Source of the DNA: Bacteroidales bacterium
Lineage (GTDB): Bacteria; Bacteroidota; Bacteroidia; Bacteroidales; VadinHA17
Reading direction: 5' to 3'
DNA length: 64,000 nucleotides
Assembly: GCA_016709865.1 (NCBI GenBank)
Contig: JADJLX010000003.1
Coordinates: 62,001-126,000 of the forward strand
A model generated the notes under the pieces. That model had not been told where the DNA came from and made no database searches. It saw nothing but the letters and a program-made list of their open reading frames with translations. Each line of letters begins with the position of its first letter. The stretch's first letter is position 1. Both the position numbers and the translations under genes were made by a program. Below, one piece after another: positions 21,014-29,559 of the stretch.

Positions 21014-21547
21014 CGGGCTTTAGCCCCTCATGATTTCCATTTGATTTTCCCTGATTAATTCATCAAGCTCATCCTCCCATTTAACAATTGCATGATGCCC
21101 TTCCTGATTCTGAATGTACTTTCTAATACCTACGAGCTGGGGAACTCCAATTGATACACAATAAAAATCATCCTGCCATTCAAACCTCTGTTTTGTCAAA
21201 TTGTTTTTATTGATCCAGAAGGAGCTTTCACCTTTAATTTTCTGCATGACATCGGAAATATTTTGAGTACTTCCTAATGAGATCAGAGCATGAAGATGTT
21301 GATAATGTCCATTAATTGAATCAATAAAGATGTTTTTTGTTTTAGCATTCTCAACGATATGCTTAATAATATGGGTTCTTACATCATCCTGAAGAAATGG
21401 GATTCTGTTTTTAGTGGTCCATACACAATGGAGCCAGATTCTGATAAATGACATAATATTTAAATTTTAGCAGCGAGCAATAGACTAAAGATAAGGGCTT
21501 TGTCTATAAAATCCAAAAAATATTAAATCATGTGGGGCTAAAGCCCC
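21014..21547 (-). mobile_element. IS200/REP-associated transposase cassette
   Basis: The transposase gene is bracketed by related hairpins, GGGCTTTAGCCC at 21015-21026 (overlapping the stop codon) and GGGGCTAAAGCCCC at 21534-21547. Repeat units from the surrounding array lie directly outside on both sides. This matches the plan of single-strand (HUH, Y1) elements, whose ends are subterminal hairpins rather than inverted terminal repeats. The exact cleavage sites cannot be read. Confidence 0.7.
21020..21454 (-). CDS. IS200/IS605-type Y1 (HUH) transposase, possible RAYT
   Basis: A 144-residue single-strand DNA transposase. The N-terminus IWLHCVWTTKNRIPFL matches 'hivw-TK-R-pil' of the family. 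The metal-binding HUH motif is HLHALISL near residue 68, preceded by GHYQ. The catalytic tyrosine is in RKYIQNQEGHH near residue 120. KGESSFWIN and WQDDFYCVSIG are also family marks. It appears intact. It lies within an array of hairpin repeats, as REP-associated tyrosine transposases do, so it may mobilise those repeats. There is no TnpB gene nearby. Confidence 0.88.
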   Translation of the reverse strand: MSFIRIWLHCVWTTKNRIPFLQDDVRTHIIKHIVENAKTKNIFIDSINGHYQHLHALISLGSTQNISDVMQKIKGESSFWINKNNLTKQRFEWQDDFYCVSIGVPQLVGIRKYIQNQEGHHAIVKWEDELDELIRENQMEIMRG

Positions 21548-21573
21548 GTATAGTTGATGATCTATGATCCGAA

Positions 21574-21703
21574 GCCAACGGCAATTTGGACATTAAATAG
21601 AAATTGGAGATAAAAAGAGAGAAAAATCTTTTCTAGATTTGTTTGACAAATAATACATCAATTATAATTCTGTGTCCCAATTACCGTTGGCTTCAGCCAA
21701 CGG
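21574..21703. repeat. Array unit beyond the transposase gene
   Basis: Starts with half a hairpin (gaagccaacggcaatttgga), continues with the same linker as the left array (aaaaagagagaaaaatctttt) and ends with CCGTTGGCTTCAGCCAACGG at 21684-21703. A short partial copy (tgtgtctcaattgcc) follows at 21716-21730. It shows that the array continues on the far side of the transposase cassette. Confidence 0.8.
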
Positions 21704-21738
21704 ATCAAAGGCTTCTGTGTCTCAATTGCCAGACAAGA

Positions 21739-22587
21739 TCAACCATACATGAATTGCCCAACCTTGGCAAATGAGGATTTCGGGTTGACACAACAGACCG
21801 GTATTTTAGAGCTGTTGGCAATCATATATTGTTCAGAAGCACCTACCACATAATCGGCAACAGTGATATTCTTAGTTGTCATTATAAGAAGAAGATCGGC
21901 ATTTATCTTCTGGGCAAAGTCGATTGTCTGTTGCGGGAAATTACCTTTAGGCACTTCATGGATCTCATACTCAATATTATTCTGAATCAGATATTTGACT
22001 GCAAAATTCAGGTTGATATTAGTTTTCTTAAGCAGGTTCTTATCAGAGCTTACTGAAACAAGCATATGAATTTTGGATTCAAAATATTTTCCCATGAAAA
22101 TGGCCATCTTCATCTTCTCCTTATTCTCTCCCCTGAAATCAATCGGGAATACTATATTGTGATATCTTTCCTGATCAACAGGAGGATCCTGAACCACAAT
22201 AAATGGTATTTTAGATTTTACAATAACCTTAAGTGCCCAGCTCCCGGTAAGCTTTTGCATACCTTTCATCCCATGTGTGCCCATAACTACAAGGCTGGCA
22301 TCAGCTTCATGTGCATAATCAGCAATTGCAGTGAATATGCTTCCCTTGGAAATATGGAAGGATATAGGAATATTGTACTTCTTTGTGTTTTCTTCAGTTA
22401 TCTGCTGCAACTGGGCTTTTTTTGCAGCCTCATCTTTTGCATTTATTGAAGGTTCAGCAATGTGCAGGAGGCAGATGTTGTTCCCGACCATCCGGCTTAT
22501 CTTTGCTGCATGTGCCAATGCATGTCCGGCAACATTAGTGAAATCCCAGGGCACAACTATTAAATTCTTATGTTCATTTTCTTCCAT
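21739..22587 (-). CDS. Universal stress protein, two UspA domains
   Basis: A protein of about 282 residues with two Usp domains in tandem. Domain 1 begins NLIVVPWDFTNVAGHALAHA and contains VVMGTHGMKGMQKLTGSWALKVI (short pieces VMGTHGMKG and GSWALKV), the usual nucleotide-binding segment. Domain 2 begins IVFPIDFRGENKEKMK, with LLLIMTTKN in place of the G-x2-G-x9-G motif, so it may not bind ATP. The ATG at 22587 (MEENEHKN) is preferred; an in-frame ATG lies six codons upstream. It is divergent from asnS. Usp proteins respond to starvation and stress; the specific role is unknown. Confidence 0.85.
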   Translation of the reverse strand: MEENEHKNLIVVPWDFTNVAGHALAHAAKISRMVGNNICLLHIAEPSINAKDEAAKKAQLQQITEENTKKYNIPISFHISKGSIFTAIADYAHEADASLVVMGTHGMKGMQKLTGSWALKVIVKSKIPFIVVQDPPVDQERYHNIVFPIDFRGENKEKMKMAIFMGKYFESKIHMLVSVSSDKNLLKKTNINLNFAVKYLIQNNIEYEIHEVPKGNFPQQTIDFAQKINADLLLIMTTKNITVADYVVGASEQYMIANSSKIPVCCVNPKSSFAKVGQFMYG

Positions 22588-22763
22588 AGCTCTTAACAGT
22601 TTCAATTTAAACTCAAAGTTATTCAGAATTTGCCAATTTTCAAACCAATATCCAAATGGTTACTATACAGTTATTAACTTTGCAACCGGGGAAATATTAT
22701 CATTAACTATCAAATAATCTGAATAAGAAGACTCAAAATTGAGCTTAGCGACCAACATTTTAT

Positions 22764-22771
22764 TATTTTTG
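22764..22771 (+). promoter_or_regulatory. Possible -7 element for asnS (TATTTTTG)
   Basis: TATTTTTG fits TAnnTTTG and lies 26 bases before the asnS ATG. A TTG occurs at 22739-22741, giving a 22-base spacer. Another match, TAACTTTG at 22675-22682, could be an alternative upstream start. Confidence 0.45.
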
Positions 22772-22797
22772 CGCTACTATTTTTATAACATGTAACA

Positions 22798-23532
22798 ATG
22801 AAAAGAATCAAAGTAAAGCAATTGCTGTTGAACCCGGTTGTGGGCTCAGATGTTCTCGTGAAAGGTTGGGTACGCACAAAGAGGGGAAATAAGAACATAG
22901 TCTTCATTGCACTTAATGACGGATCTACTATCAATAATATTCAGGTTGTTGCGGAAGCTGCTTCATTCGACGAAAACATCATTAAAGACATCACTACAGG
23001 TGCATGTATAGCTGTAACCGGAAAGCTCGTTGAATCACAGGGACAGGGACAGAGTGTTGAAATTAATGCCGCCACAATTGAGATCTATGGTAAAAGTGAT
23101 GCCGAGACATATGCTCTTCAGAAAAAGGGACACTCTATGGAATTCCTCAGGGAAAACGCTCACCTGAGGTTCAGAACAAATACTTTCGGCGCCGTTTTCA
23201 GAATCAGACATGCAATGGCCTTTGCCATTCATAAGTATTTCAACGATAAGGGATTCTTCTATCTTCATACTCCAATTATAACCGGAAGTGACTGTGAAGG
23301 TGCCGGTGAGATGTTCCATGTTACAACAATGGATCTTAAAAACATGCCACGTAACGAAGATGGCTCTGTAGATTACAGGAACGATTTTTTGGCAAACAAA
23401 CAAACCTCACCGTTTCGGGTCAGCTTGAAGGAGAACTTGGTGCACTTTCACTCGGAGATATTTACACCTTCGGTCCGACTTTCAGGGCTGAGAACTCAAA
23501 TACTCCGCGCCACCTGGCCGAATTCTGGATGA
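22798..23532 (+). CDS. asnS: Asparaginyl-tRNA synthetase, 5' part (frameshifted)
   Basis: AsnRS charges tRNA-Asn. This frame holds the OB-fold anticodon domain ([19 protein letters not shown] near residue 20) and the start of the class II catalytic domain ([27 protein letters not shown], motif 1 region; and [16 protein letters not shown]). True sequence ends at about 23390. The frame then runs out of phase for 47 codons. The T-run at 23385-23390 has six T; seven would give [19 protein letters not shown] and an uninterrupted protein of about 462 residues, the normal AsnRS length. Expected to be essential, so a sequencing or assembly error is the simplest reading. Confidence 0.9.
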   Translation: MKRIKVKQLLLNPVVGSDVLVKGWVRTKRGNKNIVFIALNDGSTINNIQVVAEAASFDENIIKDITTGACIAVTGKLVESQGQGQSVEINAATIEIYGKSDAETYALQKKGHSMEFLRENAHLRFRTNTFGAVFRIRHAMAFAIHKYFNDKGFFYLHTPIITGSDCEGAGEMFHVTTMDLKNMPRNEDGSVDYRNDFLANKQTSPFRVSLKENLVHFHSEIFTPSVRLSGLRTQILRATWPNSG

Positions 23533-24185
23533 TAGAACCGGAGATGGCTTTCTATGATCTCAACGACAATATGGACCTGGCTGAAGAGTTCGTGAAATAT
23601 CTGATAAAATATGCCCTTGATAACTGCAGGGAGGATCTTGAATTCCTCGACAGCATGATCAACAAGGGACTTCTTGAAAGACTTAAATTTGTACTTGATA
23701 ATCAGTTTGTCAGAATTACTTACACTGAAGCGGTTTCAATTCTGCTTGCTTCCGGAAAGAAATGGGAGTATATGGTGGGCTGGGGACGCGACCTGCAGGC
23801 TGAGCATGAAAGATATTTAGTTGAAGAGCACTTTAAGAGACCGGTGATTCTTACTGATTACCCGAAAGAGATAAAGGCTTTCTACATGAAGCAGAACAGC
23901 GATGGCAAAACAGTGAGGGCTATGGATGTGTTGTTCCCGGGTATTGGAGAGATAATCGGAGGATCACAGAGAGAAGAACAATATGATGCTCTTCTTTCAC
24001 GTATAAGAGAAATGAAAATGCCCGAGAAAGAACTGTGGTGGTACCTCGATACCAGAAAATTCGGATCAGCACCTCACAGCGGATTTGGTCTTGGCTTTGA
24101 AAGACTTATACTATTTGTTACCGGAATGGCAAACATCAGGGATGTTATTCCATTCCCCAGGACACCAAAAAATGCAGAATTTTAA
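23391..24185 (+). pseudogene. asnS: asnS 3' part: catalytic core, out of frame
   Basis: Read from just after the T-run, this frame gives [20 protein letters not shown], then [28 protein letters not shown] (class II motif 2, given in overlapping short pieces TFRAENS and [11 protein letters not shown]), and ends with [17 protein letters not shown], which is motif 3. All three class II motifs are thus present once the frame is restored. The first in-frame ATG after the shift is at 23529, too late to give an active enzyme. rpoN starts 37 bases downstream. Confidence 0.88.
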
Positions 24186-24221
24186 CAGATTGGCAGAATA
24201 ACTTTTGTTGAGAAAAAGGGG

Positions 24222-25676
24222 ATGTTAAATCAGAGGTTACAGCAGAAGTTGCTTCAGAAGCTTTCACCGCAGCAGATCCAGATGATCAAGCTGCTGGAAG
24301 TCCCTACCCTTCAGATAGAGGAGAGGATCAAGAAAGAACTGGAGGAAAACCCTGCCCTTGAAGAGGGACCGGATGATGAGGATGTCCAGCCGGAAGCAGA
24401 AGAGGATCAGTTTGATGAGAAAGATAAGGACCAGGAGGAATTCACCCTCGATGATTATATCGACGACGATGATATCCCCGATTACCGTCTGCAGACTAAG
24501 AATTATAGCAAGGATGAAGAGAAAAGGAGCGAAATACCTTTTTCAGTAGGATTTTCATTCCAGGAGCATCTCGAATCGCAGCTCGGACTCCGCGACCTTA
24601 CAGAAAAACAGAAAATTCTCGGGGAATATATTCTCGGAAATATTGATGAGGATGGCTATCTCAGAAGAGAACTGATTAATATAGTCGATGATCTTGCTTT
24701 TCTCCAGAATATTGAAACAACTGAAAGCGAACTGGAAGAGGTTCTCAGTATTATTCAGGATCTTGAACCCTCTGGCGTGGGTGCCCGTACCCTGAGAGAA
24801 TGCCTGCTGCTTCAGATTGAAAAACGGGATAAGACACAGCCTTCAATGATTCTGGCTCATAAAATCCTTGATCTTCATTTTGAAGAGTTTACAAAAAGAC
24901 ATTATGATAAAATAGTAGCACGGTTAGGGATTACGGAAAACGAACTGAAAGCAGCTATTGATGAGGTGCTTAAACTAAATCCAAAACCCGGAGGCGTCTA
25001 CAGCGATCCTTTTAATAAGACATCACAGCCAATTATTCCTGATTTCATTCTTGAACTCTCCGAAGACGGGTTCGACCTTCATCTTAATTCCCGAAACCTG
25101 CCTGAACTCAGGCTTAGCGGGGCATACAGGGAGATGCTTCAGTCGTACAGCCAGGATAAGAGTCAGAAGAAAGAAATGAAGGATGCGGTTCAGTTTGTCA
25201 AGCAGAAAATTGACTCAGCCAGGTGGTTCATTGATGCCATAAAACAGAGGCAAAATACTCTCCTGCTTACAATGAATGCAATACTTGAATATCAGCAGGA
25301 ATACTTTATCGATGGTGATGAGACCAAACTAAAACCAATGATCCTTAAGGATGTTGCTGAAATGACCGGTCTCGATATATCCACCGTATCAAGGGTGGCA
25401 AACAGTAAATTCATTCAGACGCATTTCGGGATATTTCCGCTGAAGTTTTTCTTCTCGGAAGGACTGCAGACCGATAGCGGAGAAGAGGTGTCAACCCGTG
25501 AGATTAAAAGAATTCTGCAGGATTGTATCGAAAATGAACAGAAAAGAAGGCCTCTTACCGATGAGAGGCTGACAGAAATATTACAGGAAAAGGGTTACCA
25601 GATTGCACGCCGGACAGTAGCAAAATACCGGGAGCAACTTAATATTCCGGTCGCAAGGCTGAGGAGGGAGATATAA
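24222..25676 (+). CDS. rpoN: RNA polymerase sigma-54 factor
   Basis: A 484-residue alternative sigma factor that needs an AAA+ activator. The N-terminal glutamine-rich region I (QRLQQKLLQKLSPQQIQMIKLL) is followed by an acidic region (about 45-95), the core-binding domain, and the DNA-binding part with DVAEMTGLDISTVSRVANSK. The RpoN box is ARRTVAKYRE near the C-terminus. No activator gene is in the window. The stop overlaps the ATG of the next gene by one base, so the two are probably co-transcribed. Confidence 0.95.
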   Translation: MLNQRLQQKLLQKLSPQQIQMIKLLEVPTLQIEERIKKELEENPALEEGPDDEDVQPEAEEDQFDEKDKDQEEFTLDDYIDDDDIPDYRLQTKNYSKDEEKRSEIPFSVGFSFQEHLESQLGLRDLTEKQKILGEYILGNIDEDGYLRRELINIVDDLAFLQNIETTESELEEVLSIIQDLEPSGVGARTLRECLLLQIEKRDKTQPSMILAHKILDLHFEEFTKRHYDKIVARLGITENELKAAIDEVLKLNPKPGGVYSDPFNKTSQPIIPDFILELSEDGFDLHLNSRNLPELRLSGAYREMLQSYSQDKSQKKEMKDAVQFVKQKIDSARWFIDAIKQRQNTLLLTMNAILEYQQEYFIDGDETKLKPMILKDVAEMTGLDISTVSRVANSKFIQTHFGIFPLKFFFSEGLQTDSGEEVSTREIKRILQDCIENEQKRRPLTDERLTEILQEKGYQIARRTVAKYREQLNIPVARLRREI

Positions 25677-26311
25677 TGCAGACCGAAGGAAAAAAAGACT
25701 TAAGGGATACCCTTGCAAAAACAGTTTCGATAATTTTTCATCCGCTTTTGATGCCGGTGTACGGACTGGCAATTATTTTCTCGGGACCAACACTTTTTGG
25801 ATACCTTCCCTTTGGAGTTAAGAAGTTGTTGTTGCTTATTATACTGATAAACAATGTATTCCTGCCAGTATCGTTAATGCCTTTCTTATATCACAGGGGT
25901 ATCATAACTACCTGGACTATCGATGACAGAAAGGAGCGGCTGGTTCCGTTTGTGCTGACAACAGTCCTTTACGGTGCAACCTCATTTATATTCTTCAAGT
26001 TCCCTCTTCCGCTTTTCCTGAAATCTTTTATTTTCGGTGCCCTGTTTTTATCAATTCTTGTTACTATAATCAATCTGAAATGGAAGATCTCTGTCCATTC
26101 AGTTGGCGCAGGGGCCTTACTTGCAATGGTTTTGATACTCTCATTCAGGATGTATACTCCGCTGGTCTGGCACTTCATCGCTGTAGCAGTTGGAAGCGGT
26201 ATTGTGCTCTCATCAAGGTTAAGGCTCAACTACCATAATCCTCAGCAGGTATGGTTTGGGCTTTTTACAGGATTTGCCGGATTATCCCTTTTTATGTTCT
26301 TGTTCCATTAA
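25676..26311 (+). CDS. PAP2-like integral membrane protein
   Basis: A 211-residue protein with about six membrane segments. Three short motifs resemble the phosphatidic acid phosphatase type 2 signature: DDRKERLVPF (K-x6-RP region), ISVHSVGAGAL (for PSGH, with the His kept) and SSRLRLNYHNPQQVWFG (for SR-x5-H-x3-D, with Gln in place of Asp). A lipid phosphatase or a catalytically weakened relative is possible. It begins on the rpoN stop codon, and its last 30 bases overlap the 3' end of the convergent glycosyltransferase gene. Confidence 0.6.
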   Translation: MQTEGKKDLRDTLAKTVSIIFHPLLMPVYGLAIIFSGPTLFGYLPFGVKKLLLLIILINNVFLPVSLMPFLYHRGIITTWTIDDRKERLVPFVLTTVLYGATSFIFFKFPLPLFLKSFIFGALFLSILVTIINLKWKISVHSVGAGALLAMVLILSFRMYTPLVWHFIAVAVGSGIVLSSRLRLNYHNPQQVWFGLFTGFAGLSLFMFLFH

Positions 26312-27391
26312 TTCTTTAAGAGCAAAATCCAGCAGGATTTTACTCTTCTCAACAACTTCTTCAGACCATGTAGCTTTTAAAGGGGGCAGTGAAATTGAAT
26401 CATCCAGATCTTCCTGAGTCGTCGTCGTAAACCAGCCCTTTGCTGATAAATATTCAGCCAGGTACTCCTGTTCTGTCTGACCGGGAGTCGGAATAAGCAA
26501 TGCACTGCAATTAAGGGCTATAAGATCCATTATTGTTGTGTAACCAGAACGGCTAATCACACTCTCACTGCTTTTTATCATCATCATCATCTCCGGAGCT
26601 GACAAATGGTTATAAAAAGCAATATTTTCTGATCTTATTATGCTCTTCTCTTTATCAGGCCGCCCTTCAAGTATCACAGTAACCGGTTCTTTTTTACAGA
26701 GAATATTAACAAGTCTTTGCTTTAGCATTCCTCTTTGAGGTTCCGGTCCGGATAAGATTACAGTATTGTGTCTGAAATCGGGCATCTGATCTTTATTAGG
26801 TTCTCCGGAATTAATAAACCGTGAAATAATTCCTGTAAATCTGACATTATCCGGCAGCCTTACACCATGTGATAACCTGCCTGAAACATTCTGTTCCCCC
26901 GGCAGATCAGGAATGAGACAGAGCGAATATTGCCTGATTACCGCCCTGTGCAGAAGCACTCCAATAAATTCAAGAAGTTTAAATGCTTTAGGCAGAGGGA
27001 TCAGCGGAAGATGTGTGACATATACCGAAGTAACATTTTTGTTCCATAAGCCAAACCTGTTATCGCTGATCACAATATCTATTTTATTTTCGCGGATGAT
27101 CCTCTTTAACCGTTGATGCTCCAGAATTATATGATAAAGAAGGAGCGGGGTTTTGAGCAGCATTATGAAGTACTGAGGGAAATGTCTGGAATAGCCAGGC
27201 CTGAATCCTGAAAAATTAATATATCGCACACCCTTCATTTCGGCCCTGAAAAGTGCAAGGTGTTCATCGCCCGATCCTATGAAGATATTGTTATTCATTT
27301 CCTGCAGCTTTTTTGCCACAGGTATCATGCGTGCAGCATGACCTAATCCCCATTCGAGGGGACAGATTAATATGTTTTTTTTATCATTCAA
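26282..27391 (-). CDS. Glycosyltransferase, MurG/GT28-like
   Basis: A 369-residue GT-B fold protein. The N-terminus ILICPLEWGLGHAARMIPVA holds the 'G-GHa-R-ipva' loop found in MurG- and UDP-glucuronosyltransferase-like enzymes. The C-terminal half has YNHLSAPEMMMMIKSSESVISRSGYTTIMD, where the 'sRsGytTi-d' segment would bind the nucleotide sugar (short pieces SRSGYTTIMD). The acceptor is not identifiable. It follows the radical SAM gene by 2 bases and overlaps the convergent PAP2-like gene by 30 bases. Confidence 0.75.
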   Translation of the reverse strand: MNDKKNILICPLEWGLGHAARMIPVAKKLQEMNNNIFIGSGDEHLALFRAEMKGVRYINFSGFRPGYSRHFPQYFIMLLKTPLLLYHIILEHQRLKRIIRENKIDIVISDNRFGLWNKNVTSVYVTHLPLIPLPKAFKLLEFIGVLLHRAVIRQYSLCLIPDLPGEQNVSGRLSHGVRLPDNVRFTGIISRFINSGEPNKDQMPDFRHNTVILSGPEPQRGMLKQRLVNILCKKEPVTVILEGRPDKEKSIIRSENIAFYNHLSAPEMMMMIKSSESVISRSGYTTIMDLIALNCSALLIPTPGQTEQEYLAEYLSAKGWFTTTTQEDLDDSISLPPLKATWSEEVVEKSKILLDFALKELMEQEHKKG

Positions 27392-27393
27392 TA

Positions 27394-28176
27394 TTATCCT
27401 GAAACCTGTGTTTTAAAACCAAGTTTTTCAACCTTTGCCGCAATCTCCTTGAGTTCCTTAAGCGGAACTTTTTTTAGTTTATCACCAACAGGAGTATCCC
27501 TCGATATAGTGTATATCATTACCTCTGAAGGCTTTATCGTTTCAATGGCATTCAGCCAGGCCTCTATTTCAGCGGGTGTTGTGTTGTCGATCACTGTGCC
27601 TTTATATTCACCCCTGAGGAAGAGTGTCTGAACAACAAGATTGCCATCGAAATCCTTCAGGTTATTTATCAGCTCTTCAACATTGAAAGAGCCCTTTGGC
27701 TGATTATGGATCTGAACGGTGGAATTAAAAGCCGAATCAAGCTTCAGAATGTTCTGGTCGACCTTCAAAAGAGCGCTCCTGATTCCGGGTTTTGTAATAT
27801 TTGTGGCATTTGATAGCACTGCAATTTTAGCCTTTGGGAAATACTTATTCCTCAGAGTAATGCTATCGTCGATTATTCCAGAAAACTCAGGGTGCAGAGT
27901 AGGCTCTCCGTTTCCTGCATAGGTTATTACATCTGGAGACTCATTAGCTGCCTTCATTTCTGAGAGTTTCTTTTCAAGAGCCTTATATACTTCTTTCCTG
28001 CCCGGTAGTTTGTCCTTAATTTTCTCAATATCAGTTGTCCAGCCGCATTCGCAGTAAATACAATCGAAATTACAGACTTTCCGTTTGGTTGGCAGGAGGT
28101 TTATCCCCAGCGAAACGCCAAGTCTTCTGCTTTTTACAGGTCCGAATATTATCTCATCAAAAAGAAATGTGGCCAT
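27394..28176 (-). CDS. Radical SAM protein
   Basis: A 260-residue radical SAM enzyme. The cluster motif is CNFDCIYCECG (CxxxCxxC with a fourth Cys), followed by TYAGNGEPTLHPEF, the GGE-like SAM-binding stretch, and VLSNATN. The N-terminus FGPVKSRRLGVSLGINLLP is shared with a widespread family of small stand-alone radical SAM proteins related to pyruvate formate-lyase activators and often called wyosine- or Fe-S-oxidoreductase-like. There is no SPASM or other C-terminal cluster domain. Substrate unknown. It precedes the glycosyltransferase gene with a 2-base gap. Confidence 0.82.
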   Translation of the reverse strand: MATFLFDEIIFGPVKSRRLGVSLGINLLPTKRKVCNFDCIYCECGWTTDIEKIKDKLPGRKEVYKALEKKLSEMKAANESPDVITYAGNGEPTLHPEFSGIIDDSITLRNKYFPKAKIAVLSNATNITKPGIRSALLKVDQNILKLDSAFNSTVQIHNQPKGSFNVEELINNLKDFDGNLVVQTLFLRGEYKGTVIDNTTPAEIEAWLNAIETIKPSEVMIYTISRDTPVGDKLKKVPLKELKEIAAKVEKLGFKTQVSG

Positions 28177-28242
28177 TTTTTAAGCTATTACAGGACTCAA
28201 AAATACCATAATAAAATCCAATAACTGCAAAGTGCTCAATGG

Positions 28243-28361
28243 ATTTTCTCTGTGTCTCTCTGTGACAAACTGAGCTTGGCGAAGGCCTCTGTGTCTCTCT
28301 GTGTAACAAAAAAGAACTAACACAGAGTTACACTGAGGAGCACAGAGTTACACAGAGAAAA
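28243..28361. repeat. CTCTGTGT-type inverted repeat
   Basis: The left arm ttttctctgtgtctctctgt is mirrored by cacagagttacacagagaaa at the right end, with internal copies of ctctgtgtctctctgtg. It lies between the radical SAM operon start and the 3' end of the amidohydrolase gene. No gene is seen in 28177-28383. Confidence 0.65.
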
Positions 28362-28383
28362 TAAGAAAAATGCAGAGAACAGA

Positions 28384-29559
28384 TCAGATCAGGCGGGTTA
28401 CGTAACTGTCGCGTAGAAACTTCATATTTATCAGATCAACATTTTGGAGGAGAAGGAGTCCGGGTTTTTTGCCGGGTTCGATCTTTCCGAAATTATCATC
28501 CTCACCAAGTGCTCTGGCCCCGTTAATCGTCGCCCATTTTACAAGATCTTCAAGTGAAAGTGCCGGGAAATGCATCTGAAGCGAGATCAGTTCACTTAGT
28601 ATACTGAGTTTTGTATTTGAAGCAAGGCTGTCGGTCCCAATTACGATCTCGCAGCCCTCATCAACAAGAAGATCAACAGGCGGGAATGTATTTTCTATAT
28701 ATATGTTTGAATTGGGGCAAAGGCACCAGTATAGGTTGTCTCTTTTCTGTACAGCCTTTATTGTTGAGGAATCTGCAAAAGTATTATGTACAAGTATAAG
28801 ATTTCCGGAAGGAGTTACTTCGTTGAGAACAGTATCAACATGGTCCTTAACCATTTCCAGACGGGGAGGAATGAAGCCTGATTTTCTGTAAGTCTCCATT
28901 AACTCTCCTGAATGCTTTTCGATGAAATTTTTCTCTCCGGTACTCTCCATGAAATGGATTGAAGTAACTCTGTTTTTTTTGCTTTTTTGACGGAGAAGGC
29001 TGAAGAGTGTCTGCGACATCGAGTAGCATGAATGCGGCACAAACGACCAGGGGAGCTTCATTTCTTCTGCTGCCTCAGAGACCTTCACGCCCTCATTCAT
29101 TCTTATTTCTGCTTTTTCCGGATTAATTCCGAATACTTCAATAAGGTTAATGTATTTTATTGCACTCTCCTTTTTGGTATTGAATGTATTGGTTGTGTTG
29201 CAAATATCCCCGCATAACGAAACACCTTCCTTATACATATAACTATCTTCTGTTGCTGCAGAGGAAATTATTGTATCAAATTCAGCAGCTCTTGTGTTGT
29301 TTATCTGAGCAAGAAACTCTCCCAGGCTTCCCCCCGGTTTTATAGTCCCCTTCATGTGCGACAATTCGAGATGGCAGTGACAATTTACGAATCCCGGAAC
29401 AATTATGCCGTTATGGTATTCAACTGAATGCTGCTCTTTTACATCGATAAGTGTATCGTCAACACTTATTATTGTGCCGTCATCACCGGTGGTAATTACT
29501 CCTCTTTTAACTTTTGATCCTGAGTTTGTTATTATGAATTGTGCTGAGAAGCGTCTCAT
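28384..29559 (-). CDS. Amidohydrolase (chlorohydrolase/deaminase type)
   Basis: A 391-residue metal-dependent hydrolase of the amidohydrolase superfamily, ATZ/TRZ branch. Metal ligands are visible in order: NCHCHLELSH (HxH), VPHSCYS (His), SIHFMES (His) and IGTDSLASN (Asp). This subgroup includes deaminases such as those acting on S-adenosylhomocysteine, guanine or aminofutalosine; the substrate cannot be chosen from sequence alone. The C-terminus LEDLVKWATINGARALG and GKIEPGKKPGLLLL is typical. It overlaps the DUF4296 lipoprotein gene by 4 bases (ATGA), so they are co-translated in the rbfA operon. Confidence 0.82.
   Translation of the reverse strand: MRRFSAQFIITNSGSKVKRGVITTGDDGTIISVDDTLIDVKEQHSVEYHNGIIVPGFVNCHCHLELSHMKGTIKPGGSLGEFLAQINNTRAAEFDTIISSAATEDSYMYKEGVSLCGDICNTTNTFNTKKESAIKYINLIEVFGINPEKAEIRMNEGVKVSEAAEEMKLPWSFVPHSCYSMSQTLFSLLRQKSKKNRVTSIHFMESTGEKNFIEKHSGELMETYRKSGFIPPRLEMVKDHVDTVLNEVTPSGNLILVHNTFADSSTIKAVQKRDNLYWCLCPNSNIYIENTFPPVDLLVDEGCEIVIGTDSLASNTKLSILSELISLQMHFPALSLEDLVKWATINGARALGEDDNFGKIEPGKKPGLLLLQNVDLINMKFLRDSYVTRLI

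Noticed and set aside
20446..21703. CRISPR-like array
   Set aside because: The units are ~136 bases with almost identical linkers and a short hairpin. There are no unique spacers and no cas genes.
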